From: Ruminococcus sp. UBA3767 | GTDB lineage: Bacteria; Bacillota; Clostridia; Oscillospirales; Ruminococcaceae | DNA: 11,121 nt | Reading direction: 5' to 3' | Assembly: GCA_002371625.1 (NCBI GenBank) | Contig: DFFV01000093.1 | Location: forward strand, 21,866-32,986 | Part shown: piece by piece, positions 1 through 5,828 of the stretch | Layout: every line of letters begins with the position of its first letter | Numbering within the stretch: position 1 is the first letter of the stretch | Program-made: the position numbers and the translations under genes | Notes under the pieces: model-generated | Seen by the model: only the letters and a program-made list of their open reading frames with translations | What the model was told of the DNA's origin: nothing | The model's database searches: none

Positions 1-810
1 CTGATACGGCTGATTATACGGCTGGTAATTGCTCTGCGGATATGTCTGCTGAGCGTAGGTGTTGTTGTAGCCCGGCATCTGATAAAAGGGAACACCCATG
101 CCCGGTATCGCAGTATCCTTCTTTGAGAATGCGTGTACGTTTATTATCGCAGCAATGGTCGTTATAATAACAAATCCGAAGAACAAAAGCATCGCCTGCT
201 CAAATTCTCTCTGAAGCGACAGGCAAAAATCATAAAAGCCGTGTGTTGCCAGCGGAACGAAAAACGCAAGTGCCATGTTCCTGCTTTTACCGCTCATATC
301 GCCGATGCTGGCGAAGTATTTTGCCTTGCCGTAGAAAAGGCCCATGAAAACAGCGTCGATAGCGTGCCCCGGTACTGAAAGGATACCTCTCCAGAAAGCA
401 AGCTCGTATGTCATCGAATCCACAACGTACATAATGTTTTCAAACGTTGCAAATCCCAGCGAGATAACTACCGCATAGACTATCGCATCGAATGTGTAGT
501 TGAAATTCGGACTTTTCCACGTTCTTGTGCGAAGCACGAGGAATTTCATACCTTCCTCGCAAAGCGCCACCCCGAAGAAATAGAAAACAAAATTGAATGC
601 TACCGATTTTTCGTCCAGCACCTGCACAAGTGCCTCTTGGATAGCATACTCGCCTCCTGCTGCGCCAAAGATAGTCAGCGCACCGAGAAAGAACAGCCCC
701 ACGAGCATACCGATAGGCTCTTTTTCTACCTTATCCTTTGCATAAATGTATATCATCAGGATAATAGCAGGTATCACCGCCAGAACAACAAGTACCCCTG
801 TATTTGGCAT
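1..810 (-). CDS. prsW: PrsW-type intramembrane metalloprotease, C-terminus cut by window edge
   Basis: The frame is open from an ATG at 808-810 to the window edge, giving 270 residues with no stop. The protein is a string of hydrophobic helices carrying the PrsW-family signatures: EEGMK at residues 85-89, FENIMY at 123-128, GHAID around H149 and HGFYDF from H190. In the family the paired glutamates and the histidines form the membrane-embedded active site. Known PrsW proteases (Bacillus subtilis, Clostridioides difficile) make the first cut in membrane anti-sigma factors and so release an extracytoplasmic-function sigma factor. No sigma/anti-sigma pair is in view, so the substrate is unknown. 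The start is supported by a GGGGGA ribosome site just upstream (about 814-820) and by a dedicated promoter at 856-884. After the last helix comes a soluble tail (about residue 232 onward) rich in Tyr, Gln, Asn and Pro, which runs off the window. The family call is firm; the gene symbol is by family only. Confidence 0.9.
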   Translation of the reverse strand, partial: MPNTGVLVVLAVIPAIILMIYIYAKDKVEKEPIGMLVGLFFLGALTIFGAAGGEYAIQEALVQVLDEKSVAFNFVFYFFGVALCEEGMKFLVLRTRTWKSPNFNYTFDAIVYAVVISLGFATFENIMYVVDSMTYELAFWRGILSVPGHAIDAVFMGLFYGKAKYFASIGDMSGKSRNMALAFFVPLATHGFYDFCLSLQREFEQAMLLFFGFVIITTIAAIINVHAFSKKDTAIPGMGVPFYQMPGYNNTYAQQTYPQSNYQPYNQPYQ

Positions 811-855
811 TATATCCCCCTTTTCTATTTTTATTATCTATCTCCTTCAAAAGTG

Positions 856-884
856 AGTATAACACATTTATTTTATTTTTTCAA
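856..884 (-). promoter_or_regulatory. Promoter for prsW, overlapping the 3' end of the MATE gene
   Basis: Reading the minus strand, -35 TTGAAA (879-884, 5 of 6 to consensus) is followed after 17 bp by -10 TATACT (856-861). The -10 is preceded by TGT, making an extended TGNTATACT box. Transcription would start near 849, giving a leader of about 40 nt. The -35 lies inside the last codons of the upstream MATE gene, whose stop is at 873-875. No clear terminator separates the two genes, so read-through from the MATE promoter may also contribute. Confidence 0.75.
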
Positions 885-2252
885 TCCCGAATTGTCAAGT
901 AACCGCTTTTTTTTCTTATCCTGCCCGAGCTTTTTCATTATCAGAACAAAATCTCCGCCCACGAGCGCAGCGCAGAATATCCATATCATCGGTTCGCATA
1001 TACACACCCCGAAGTACCCAAGTCTCGGTGCGAGCCACGCCGAAACCACTATTTTCAGCACAAATTCAAGCACGCTGCCCATTATCGGGACTAACTTTCT
1101 GCCCATGCCCTGAAGGCTCGTTCTTGTTACCACCAGCACGCCCAGCACAAAGTAGAAGGACATATTCCACAGCAGGTATCTTGAAGCGTAGGAGATGACC
1201 GTGCTGTCGCTGCTTCCCGAGATGGCAATTACCATCGGTCTGCGCAGCAGCAGTGCAAAAATAACCGAAACTGCGCTCCACACCTGCGTAATAAGTATCG
1301 CACAGATAACGCCTTTTTTCACCCTTTCGGTCTTTCCTGCGCCGTAATTCTGGCTTGAATATGTAGCGCACGAAATAGCCATTGTTCCAAGAGGCATCAT
1401 AAATATCTCGTCAATCTTTCTTGCCGCCGTGTGAGCGGTTATCGTAGCCGTTCCCAGCGAATTCACAGCGCCCTGCAATATCACCGAGCCGACCGAAACT
1501 ATCGCATACATCAGCCCCATTGAAAGTCCCGTCAGTGAAAGGTCTGATATCATCGCCTTGTCAGGCTTCAGCTGAGAGAATTTGAAAACAAGGAAGCCGC
1601 ACTTTTTCACAACGTAGATAAAGCACAGCAACACCGACAGCCCCTGCGATATTACCGTAGCGTAAGCCGCACCCGGCACACCCATTTTCAGCCCACGCAC
1701 AAAAAGGATATCCAGTCCCACGTTCAGCAGTGCCGATATTACCAGGAACAGCAGCGGAGCCTTGCTGTTGCCGACTGCCCTGAGCATTCCTGCCAGCATA
1801 TTGTAAGCTATCGTCAGCACCGAGAAGGTGATTATTATCCTCAGGTATCTGTCGGTCTGCGGAAAAATATCCTCGGGCGTGCTAAGCGCCTTCATCAGCG
1901 GCTCCAGCCCGACTATGCCCGAAACTGTCAGTACCAGCGCTACCGCTGCTGAAAGCAGATAGGTAATGCTTACCGCTCTTTTCAGCCTTTTTTCGTCCCC
2001 TGCGCCGTAATGCCTTGCGATAACCACCGCAAAGCCGTTGGTAAGCCCGTAAGCCAGCCCTATAAGCAGCCCGTAAACAGGCGAAGCCGCACCGACCGCA
2101 GCAAGCGCCTCATCGCCCAGATAATGCCCTATTATAGCTGTATCTGCCATGTTGTAAAGCTGCTGAAAAATATTGCCCAGCAGCACAGGCAGAGAAAAAT
2201 ACACAAGACTTTTAAAAATGCTGCCCTGTGTCATACTTGTTGTTTTGTTCAT
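873..2252 (-). CDS. MATE family efflux transporter
   Basis: This is a 459-residue multi-helix membrane protein, the usual length for MATE (multidrug and toxic compound extrusion) antiporters, which export cationic drugs or metabolites using a Na+ or H+ gradient. Typical features are the N-terminal stretch with LPVLLGNIFQQLYNMADTA followed by IIGHYLG, the first-half loop ARHYGAGDEKRLKRAV, and its counterpart in the second half, SSQNYGAGKTERVKKGV. These reflect the internal two-fold repeat of six plus six helices. An open frame extends 12 codons further upstream, but the start at MNKTT (2250-2252) is preferred. It has a GAGG ribosome site 8 nt upstream, and a strong promoter (2275-2303) would start transcription only about 15 nt before it, leaving the upstream ATGs untranscribed. 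Substrate cannot be read from sequence. The protein resembles the NorM/DinF-like Firmicutes group more than eukaryotic-type members. Confidence 0.93.
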   Translation of the reverse strand: MNKTTSMTQGSIFKSLVYFSLPVLLGNIFQQLYNMADTAIIGHYLGDEALAAVGAASPVYGLLIGLAYGLTNGFAVVIARHYGAGDEKRLKRAVSITYLLSAAVALVLTVSGIVGLEPLMKALSTPEDIFPQTDRYLRIIITFSVLTIAYNMLAGMLRAVGNSKAPLLFLVISALLNVGLDILFVRGLKMGVPGAAYATVISQGLSVLLCFIYVVKKCGFLVFKFSQLKPDKAMISDLSLTGLSMGLMYAIVSVGSVILQGAVNSLGTATITAHTAARKIDEIFMMPLGTMAISCATYSSQNYGAGKTERVKKGVICAILITQVWSAVSVIFALLLRRPMVIAISGSSDSTVISYASRYLLWNMSFYFVLGVLVVTRTSLQGMGRKLVPIMGSVLEFVLKIVVSAWLAPRLGYFGVCICEPMIWIFCAALVGGDFVLIMKKLGQDKKKKRLLDNSGLKK

Positions 2253-2274
2253 TTTCAATTCCTCACTTTTCAAC

Positions 2275-2303
2275 ATTATAACACACATATCTGCATTTGT
2301 ACA
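2275..2303 (-). promoter_or_regulatory. Promoter for the MATE gene
   Basis: On the minus strand, -35 TGTACA (2298-2303, 4 of 6) and a perfect -10 TATAAT (2275-2280) are separated by 17 bp. The expected start of transcription near 2268 leaves a very short leader containing GTGAGGAA, the ribosome site, immediately before the ATG at 2252. This spacing decides the MATE translation start. Confidence 0.75.
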
Positions 2304-2309
2304 GGGGGC

Positions 2310-2344
2310 AAAAAAAGATCCCCTGCTTTTTAGCCAAGGGGATC
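2310..2344 (-). terminator. Intrinsic terminator of the diguanylate cyclase gene
   Basis: The minus-strand transcript forms an 8-bp stem from arms at 2337-2344 and 2317-2324 (GATCCCCT with AGGGGATC) with a 12-nt loop. Seven Ts follow (2310-2316 on the complement). It begins 6 nt after the cyclase stop codon and lies just upstream of the MATE promoter, insulating the two genes. Confidence 0.88.
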
Positions 2345-2350
2345 GTTAGC

Positions 2351-3430
2351 TCATTGTTTGTTTTCCTGCTCCTGTGAAAGCTGGTAGTATTGGCGCTTTT
2401 CCTTGTAAAGCTCCTCATCTGCACGGCGGTACAGTGCATCCATAGTTTCGTTTTTATCTTTCATCGCATATCCTACCGAGCATGAATAAGGCACCTTATC
2501 GACCTCAGTCCTTATGCGCTTTATCAGCGCCTGCACCTGCTGCTCTGAGCAGTCAACGCAAAGTATCACATATTCGTCTCCGCCTATGCGGTAAACACGC
2601 TGTTTTGTCTGCGCTGCATTGATAAAGCATTTTGCAAGTGTTTTCAGTCCTTTGTCGCCTGCAACGTGTCCTTCGTTGTCGTTGAGCTTTTTAAGCCCGT
2701 TCATATCCATAGCGACTATGGCTGAGATATTATCAGAGTAGGTTTCCAGATCCGAGTAATAGCATTGTCTGTTCAGCAGCTTTGTCAGCGGATCTACCAT
2801 AGTGAACTGCTGCAGGAGATAGATGTAATACAAAGCCAGGTCGATAGCTATCGTTATCGTGAACCAGTGCTCCGACTGATAATTCAGATACAGCGGCATT
2901 ATAAAGCAAGCCACCGATGTCAGCGACATAAACCCGAGCAGCACCATATTGCTCTGCTCCTGCTTTCTGTTCCTGAAAATACGGTAGAACAGGTAAAGCA
3001 GGTACATACCGTTGACGATATACGGCAGGTAGCCAAGCGGACCTCTATGGAATAAATTATCGCTGTCGAACCAGAATACCAGCTTTGTCGGTATCGAAAC
3101 AAAGCTCATTATCGTGTTCACTATCGCAGGTATAGAGATAATGAACAGGTGCGATGGATACATGATAGTTATAACTATCAGCAGGATAAATGATATCAGG
3201 CTGTAATTGACTGCACTCAAAGGTGCTCGGTATATATTGTGGCTTTCCAGTGTGCCCAGATATGCCTCGATGTAATTTGTTACAGAATAAAGCAGCAGGA
3301 GCATATTTGATACGGCCATCTGGTGTATCATACGCTTTTCAAGGTGTATATCCGAGAGAAGAACTATCGAGATACCGAAAACAACTATCAGCAGTCCCCA
3401 GTTTTGCGTAAGATATCCGGTAAACGTCAT
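2351..3430 (-). CDS. Membrane diguanylate cyclase (7 TM helices + GGDEF domain)
   Basis: This 359-residue protein is expected to make cyclic di-GMP from two GTP at the inner face of the membrane. Seven hydrophobic segments are visible at about residues 11-26, 41-53, 75-91, 94-112, 132-153, 162-181 and 189-208. The GGDEF domain follows directly, opening with DPLTKLLNR (213-221). The metal/substrate segment is DMNGLKKLND (242-251), the active-site loop is RIGGDEYVI with GGDEY at 283-287, and the C-terminal signature is ADEELYKEK. The last position of the loop is Tyr rather than the usual Phe, a mild substitution. The inhibitory RxxD site normally five residues before the loop is absent (QTKQ there), so classical product inhibition is unlikely. 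There is no periplasmic domain, so the helices are presumably the sensor. The start at 3428-3430 has a near-perfect ribosome site (AAAGGAGGGGG, 9 nt spacing); an in-frame ATG eight codons earlier has none as good. Confidence 0.92.
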   Translation of the reverse strand: MTFTGYLTQNWGLLIVVFGISIVLLSDIHLEKRMIHQMAVSNMLLLLYSVTNYIEAYLGTLESHNIYRAPLSAVNYSLISFILLIVITIMYPSHLFIISIPAIVNTIMSFVSIPTKLVFWFDSDNLFHRGPLGYLPYIVNGMYLLYLFYRIFRNRKQEQSNMVLLGFMSLTSVACFIMPLYLNYQSEHWFTITIAIDLALYYIYLLQQFTMVDPLTKLLNRQCYYSDLETYSDNISAIVAMDMNGLKKLNDNEGHVAGDKGLKTLAKCFINAAQTKQRVYRIGGDEYVILCVDCSEQQVQALIKRIRTEVDKVPYSCSVGYAMKDKNETMDALYRRADEELYKEKRQYYQLSQEQENKQ

Positions 3431-3436
3431 AGTATT

Positions 3437-3447
3437 CCCCCTCCTTT
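3437..3447 (-). promoter_or_regulatory. Strong ribosome binding site deciding the cyclase start
   Basis: The minus strand reads AAGGAGGGGG followed by AATACT and ATG (3428-3430). This is close to a full anti-Shine-Dalgarno complement and favours MTFTGY over the upstream in-frame ATG at 3452-3454. Confidence 0.8.
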
Positions 3448-3485
3448 TGTGCACATATCTTTTTCCCGTGCTTGATCGTTAATCT

Positions 3486-3514
3486 ATTATAACATATTGT
3501 GTCTTTGAATTCAA
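3486..3514 (-). promoter_or_regulatory. Promoter for the diguanylate cyclase gene
   Basis: On the minus strand, -35 TTGAAT (3509-3514, 4 of 6) is 17 bp from a perfect -10 TATAAT (3486-3491). The start would be near 3479, giving a leader of about 49 nt. No riboswitch-like structure is apparent in the leader. Confidence 0.72.
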
Positions 3515-3565
3515 TAGCAAATGAATAATTTTAATACCAGGTTTAATTATTTAGCGATATAGTGT

Positions 3566-3602
3566 CGAAAAGTGCCCTGCAAGCTGAACTTACAGGGTAC
3601 TT
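3566..3602 (-). terminator. Probable intrinsic terminator of the phosphatase gene
   Basis: Arms at 3593-3602 and 3570-3579 form a 10-bp stem with one mismatch (AAGTACCCTG with CAGGGCACTT on the minus strand). A further three-pair helix lies inside the loop. The hairpin starts 10 nt after the phosphatase stop codon and ends in CTTTT, a short T tract, so it is a weaker terminator than the one at 2310-2344. Confidence 0.62.
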
Positions 3603-3612
3603 ATGTTTCATA

Positions 3613-5361
3613 TCAAAGCAGCTTTATAGCCAGCATTGTCAGGTCATCGAACTGAGGTGCATCGCCGACGAACTTATCCACATCGCTGCGCACCTTTGTC
3701 AGCAGCTCCTTTGGCGAAGCATCAGCCTGTTCGTTCAGCGACTGCGTGAGCCTTTCAAGTCCGAACATCTTGTTATCGGTGTTTGTAGCCTCGGGTACAC
3801 CGTCGGTGTAAACAAACAGTGTTCCGCCCTTGTGGAGAGTTATCTCATACTGCTTGTATGGTATATCCTCCATACCGCCAACTATCGGGCAATGCTTATC
3901 CCTGAACACCTCAAAGCTGCCGCCGGGCTGCCTTATAACAGGGTATTCGTGTCCTGCATTGACAGCGGTTATCTTTCCTGTCGATATCTCAAGTATACCC
4001 AGCCATACGGTAACGAACATCTTCTGTTCGTTATTTTCGCACAGCTTTTCGTTTGTGCGTTCGATTATCTCGTGCGGTTCAAGTCCCATAGTTGCGAAGT
4101 TGTTTATCAGTATCCTTGACATCATCATAAACAGCGCCGCAGGCACGCCCTTGTCCGAAACATCGGCAATAACCAGCGCAATATGGTCATCGTCCACAAA
4201 GAAGAAATCGTAGAAATCTCCGCCGACTTCCTTAGCAGGAGTCATTGAAGCGTAAATGTCAAATTCCGTCCTGTCGGGGAAAGCGGGGAATGTGCTTGGC
4301 AGCTGGCTTTCCTGGATCGTCTTTGCCATGTCAAGCTCGGTCTCAACTCTTTCCTTTTCTCCTGCCAGCTTGATGTTTTCTTCCGTGTATTCGTCAATTT
4401 CCCTTGCAAGCTCGGCAATGTTGTCCGAGAGCAGCCCTATCTCGTTGTTAGTCTTAACATCGGTCATAGCGCTTGTTACCTTGCTGCTGTCCTTGGTCTT
4501 GATGTATTCACGCACACTTTTCTGTATTTTTCCGACAGGCTTTATGGCTCTCATGTAAAGGAACAGCAACAGTATCAGCATAAGCACCAGCAGTCCGCCG
4601 ATACCAACAACAAAGGTGATGCGTGTTGTTTTGGACATCATTTGCTGAAAGCTGCTCCATTCGTAAGAAACGCCGATAACGGCTTCTACCTTGCCATCAA
4701 CTATTATCGGCTTGTAGCCGATGTACTGCATACCCTCGGTAGGGAAGTCCTTAACCTTGTCAAAAACTATCTCACCTGAGCATCTTTCGATAGCATCTTT
4801 AAGGTTGGGCTGCTTTGAAAGATCCAGATCTACCTTATCGGCGAGCTTCAGGGCATTTCCGCTCTGCCTGTAGTCATAGTATACAAATCCTGCGTCGGAG
4901 TTGCTGACATCAATGATGAACATTTCGTTATACTGCTGTTTGTTGCCCGCTCTCGAACCGTAGCTCAGATATTCGAGAAGGCTGTACCGCAAGGTTGCGA
5001 AGTATCTCTGAATCGATGCTTTCTGATCTTGTATCCATTCGGATTCTGTAATGTCATCAGGGATGCTGGAGTTAAACAGAAAGTCGTTGTCTTCTTCGCT
5101 CAGCATAATGTATTTTGTGGAACTGGGTATATCGGGGTGTTCTTTCCAGTAATCGAAATAGTAATAATTCGCATCAGGATCCACCGAATCGTATGCTTCA
5201 TTAAGTATAGTGCTTATAACGCCGTTCTGTGCTTCAAGGAACGAGTTGGTAACATTTTGATACATCACAGTCGTTATCGTACCGATAGCCAGAACGAACA
5301 GCGGTATTATCACCAGTGCAAACTGAAACAGAAGCTTTCTGTTCTTTTTCTTTTTTTTCAT
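3613..5361 (-). CDS. Membrane RsbU/SpoIIE-type PP2C serine phosphatase with sensor and HAMP domains
   Basis: This 582-residue protein removes phosphate from serine/threonine in protein partners. In order it has a Lys-rich N-terminus, TM1 (about 11-34), an extracytoplasmic domain (35-246, Cache-like in its last part, where GYKPIIVDGKVEAVIGVSY is typical), TM2 (247-270), a HAMP linker (about 270-330), a charged helical coiled-coil segment (about 325-352, leading into MAKTIQESQLP), and a C-terminal PP2C domain. All metal-binding aspartate motifs are present: GGDFYD (380-385), ADVSDKG (about 399-405), NAGHEYP (468-474), YTDG (518-521) and FDDLT (571-575). Relatives such as RsbU and RsbP dephosphorylate a STAS anti-anti-sigma factor, which then sequesters an anti-sigma kinase. 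No STAS or kinase gene is adjacent, so the target is unknown. The start at MKKKKK (5359-5361) is chosen because GAGGTG lies just upstream. The alternative ATG four codons earlier overlaps that ribosome site. Confidence 0.92.
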   Translation of the reverse strand: MKKKKKNRKLLFQFALVIIPLFVLAIGTITTVMYQNVTNSFLEAQNGVISTILNEAYDSVDPDANYYYFDYWKEHPDIPSSTKYIMLSEEDNDFLFNSSIPDDITESEWIQDQKASIQRYFATLRYSLLEYLSYGSRAGNKQQYNEMFIIDVSNSDAGFVYYDYRQSGNALKLADKVDLDLSKQPNLKDAIERCSGEIVFDKVKDFPTEGMQYIGYKPIIVDGKVEAVIGVSYEWSSFQQMMSKTTRITFVVGIGGLLVLMLILLLFLYMRAIKPVGKIQKSVREYIKTKDSSKVTSAMTDVKTNNEIGLLSDNIAELAREIDEYTEENIKLAGEKERVETELDMAKTIQESQLPSTFPAFPDRTEFDIYASMTPAKEVGGDFYDFFFVDDDHIALVIADVSDKGVPAALFMMMSRILINNFATMGLEPHEIIERTNEKLCENNEQKMFVTVWLGILEISTGKITAVNAGHEYPVIRQPGGSFEVFRDKHCPIVGGMEDIPYKQYEITLHKGGTLFVYTDGVPEATNTDNKMFGLERLTQSLNEQADASPKELLTKVRSDVDKFVGDAPQFDDLTMLAIKLL

Positions 5362-5388
5362 CTCACACCTCATGAAAAAATCTGTTGT

Positions 5389-5404
5389 TACCGTATTTAC
5401 GGTA
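5389..5404. repeat. Perfect 7-bp inverted repeat in the phosphatase leader
   Basis: TACCGTA (5389-5395) and TACGGTA (5398-5404) are exact reverse complements with only TT between them. The element lies 28 bp upstream of the phosphatase ATG and downstream of its promoter. A 2-nt loop is poor for an RNA hairpin, so a dimeric DNA-binding protein acting as a roadblock is more plausible. Confidence 0.6.
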
Positions 5405-5440
5405 GTTATTTCAATTCACTTTCCCAAAATCCTACCCTAT

Positions 5441-5469
5441 ATTATAACACAGCCACGAGCTGTTGTCAT
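5441..5469 (-). promoter_or_regulatory. Promoter for the PP2C phosphatase gene, with inverted repeat in the spacer
   Basis: The minus strand has -35 ATGACA (5464-5469, 5 of 6) and a perfect -10 TATAAT (5441-5446) with a 17-bp spacer, one of the best promoters in the window. The spacer carries an inverted repeat, ACAGC-N5-GCTGT (5449-5463), which could be an operator. Transcription would start near 5434, giving a leader of about 73 nt. Confidence 0.8.
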
Positions 5470-5698
5470 TCTCCACAAGGCATCAAATAGTTTTTTTGTA
5501 TACTTGCACAAATCCGTTCAGACTCCCTTTGTTGTTTTTTACAGTTTTGCCTGCGTTATTTATCGTATCAAGGCGCTTTTTTGTGATGCAATGTGAAAAT
5601 ATTCATAAAAAATGGTGGTAATATCAAGTGATATATGTTATAGTTATACTGTTAAAGCGGTAATAGGTGCCGCAGCCATTTGATATATTACACGACAG

Positions 5699-5729
5699 CT
5701 CTGTGATAAACAGAGAAATATAGTATAAT
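5699..5729 (+). promoter_or_regulatory. Probable promoter and operator of the surface protease gene
   Basis: A perfect -10 TATAAT lies at 5724-5729. The expected -35 position (5701-5706, CTGTGA) is poor, matching only three bases. It is overlapped by a perfect 6-bp inverted repeat, CTCTGT-GATAA-ACAGAG (5699-5715). A weak -35 covered by a palindrome is what one expects of a promoter controlled by an activator or repressor. The start would be near 5736, about 93 nt before the ATG. Confidence 0.55.
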
Positions 5730-5730
5730 A

Positions 5731-5785
5731 AACGCCTGTTCTCGGGCGTTCTGCCTGAGCTTTGGGGGAATGTCCGCAGCAGGCA
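5731..5785 (+). promoter_or_regulatory. Structured 5' leader of the protease mRNA (two hairpins)
   Basis: Hairpin 1 pairs AACGCCT (5731-5737) with GGGCGTT (5744-5750), including one G-U pair. Hairpin 2 pairs TGCCTG (5752-5757) with CAGGCA (5780-5785) around a 22-nt loop and is followed by TTTTAT. The second resembles a weak attenuator. The likely transcription start falls inside hairpin 1, so that repeat may act as DNA instead. It does not match a riboswitch class I recognise. Confidence 0.4.
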
Positions 5786-5828
5786 TTTTATCTGTATAGA
5801 CGGAAAAATATATAATGGAGGAAAAGCT

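Larger units (their letters stand above)
5362..5828. other. 467-bp divergent control region between phosphatase and surface protease
   Basis: No convincing gene lies here; short open frames on both strands lack ribosome sites and overlap promoters. It holds the phosphatase promoter (5441-5469, minus), the protease -10 region (about 5701-5729, plus), and perfect inverted repeats at 5389-5404, 5449-5463 and 5699-5715. It also holds two leader hairpins at 5731-5750 and 5752-5785. The central part (about 5480-5640) is A/T-rich with a T7 run near 5490. I see no defined element there. Confidence 0.7.

Noticed and set aside
637..1113. 158-codon plus-strand open frame across the prsW/MATE junction
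   Set aside because: It is antisense to two well-supported genes and has no ribosome site or recognisable motifs.
3674..3682. Perfect DnaA box TTATCCACA
   Set aside because: It is a single copy inside the phosphatase coding sequence (encoding DVDK), with no cluster of boxes, AT-rich unwinding region or dnaA/dnaN nearby. A chance match is the simpler explanation.
5470..5500. Possible c-di-GMP-I riboswitch core (CACAAGGCATCAAA)
   Set aside because: The conserved CAGGGCAAACC-type segment and the later CGCAAAGC-type segment are both lacking, and it points away from a suitable coding start.
5551..5582. Possible terminator (GCCT...AGGC followed by T6) in the divergent region
   Set aside because: The stem is only four base pairs with a long loop, and no gene ends nearby on that strand.
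5372..5596. 74-codon plus-strand open frame in the divergent control region
   Set aside because: It overlaps the phosphatase promoter, has no ribosome site, and its composition does not look like a protein of known type.
5811..5816. TATAAT just before the protease ribosome site, as an alternative promoter
   Set aside because: Transcription would begin inside the ribosome binding site, and no -35 is present at the right distance.
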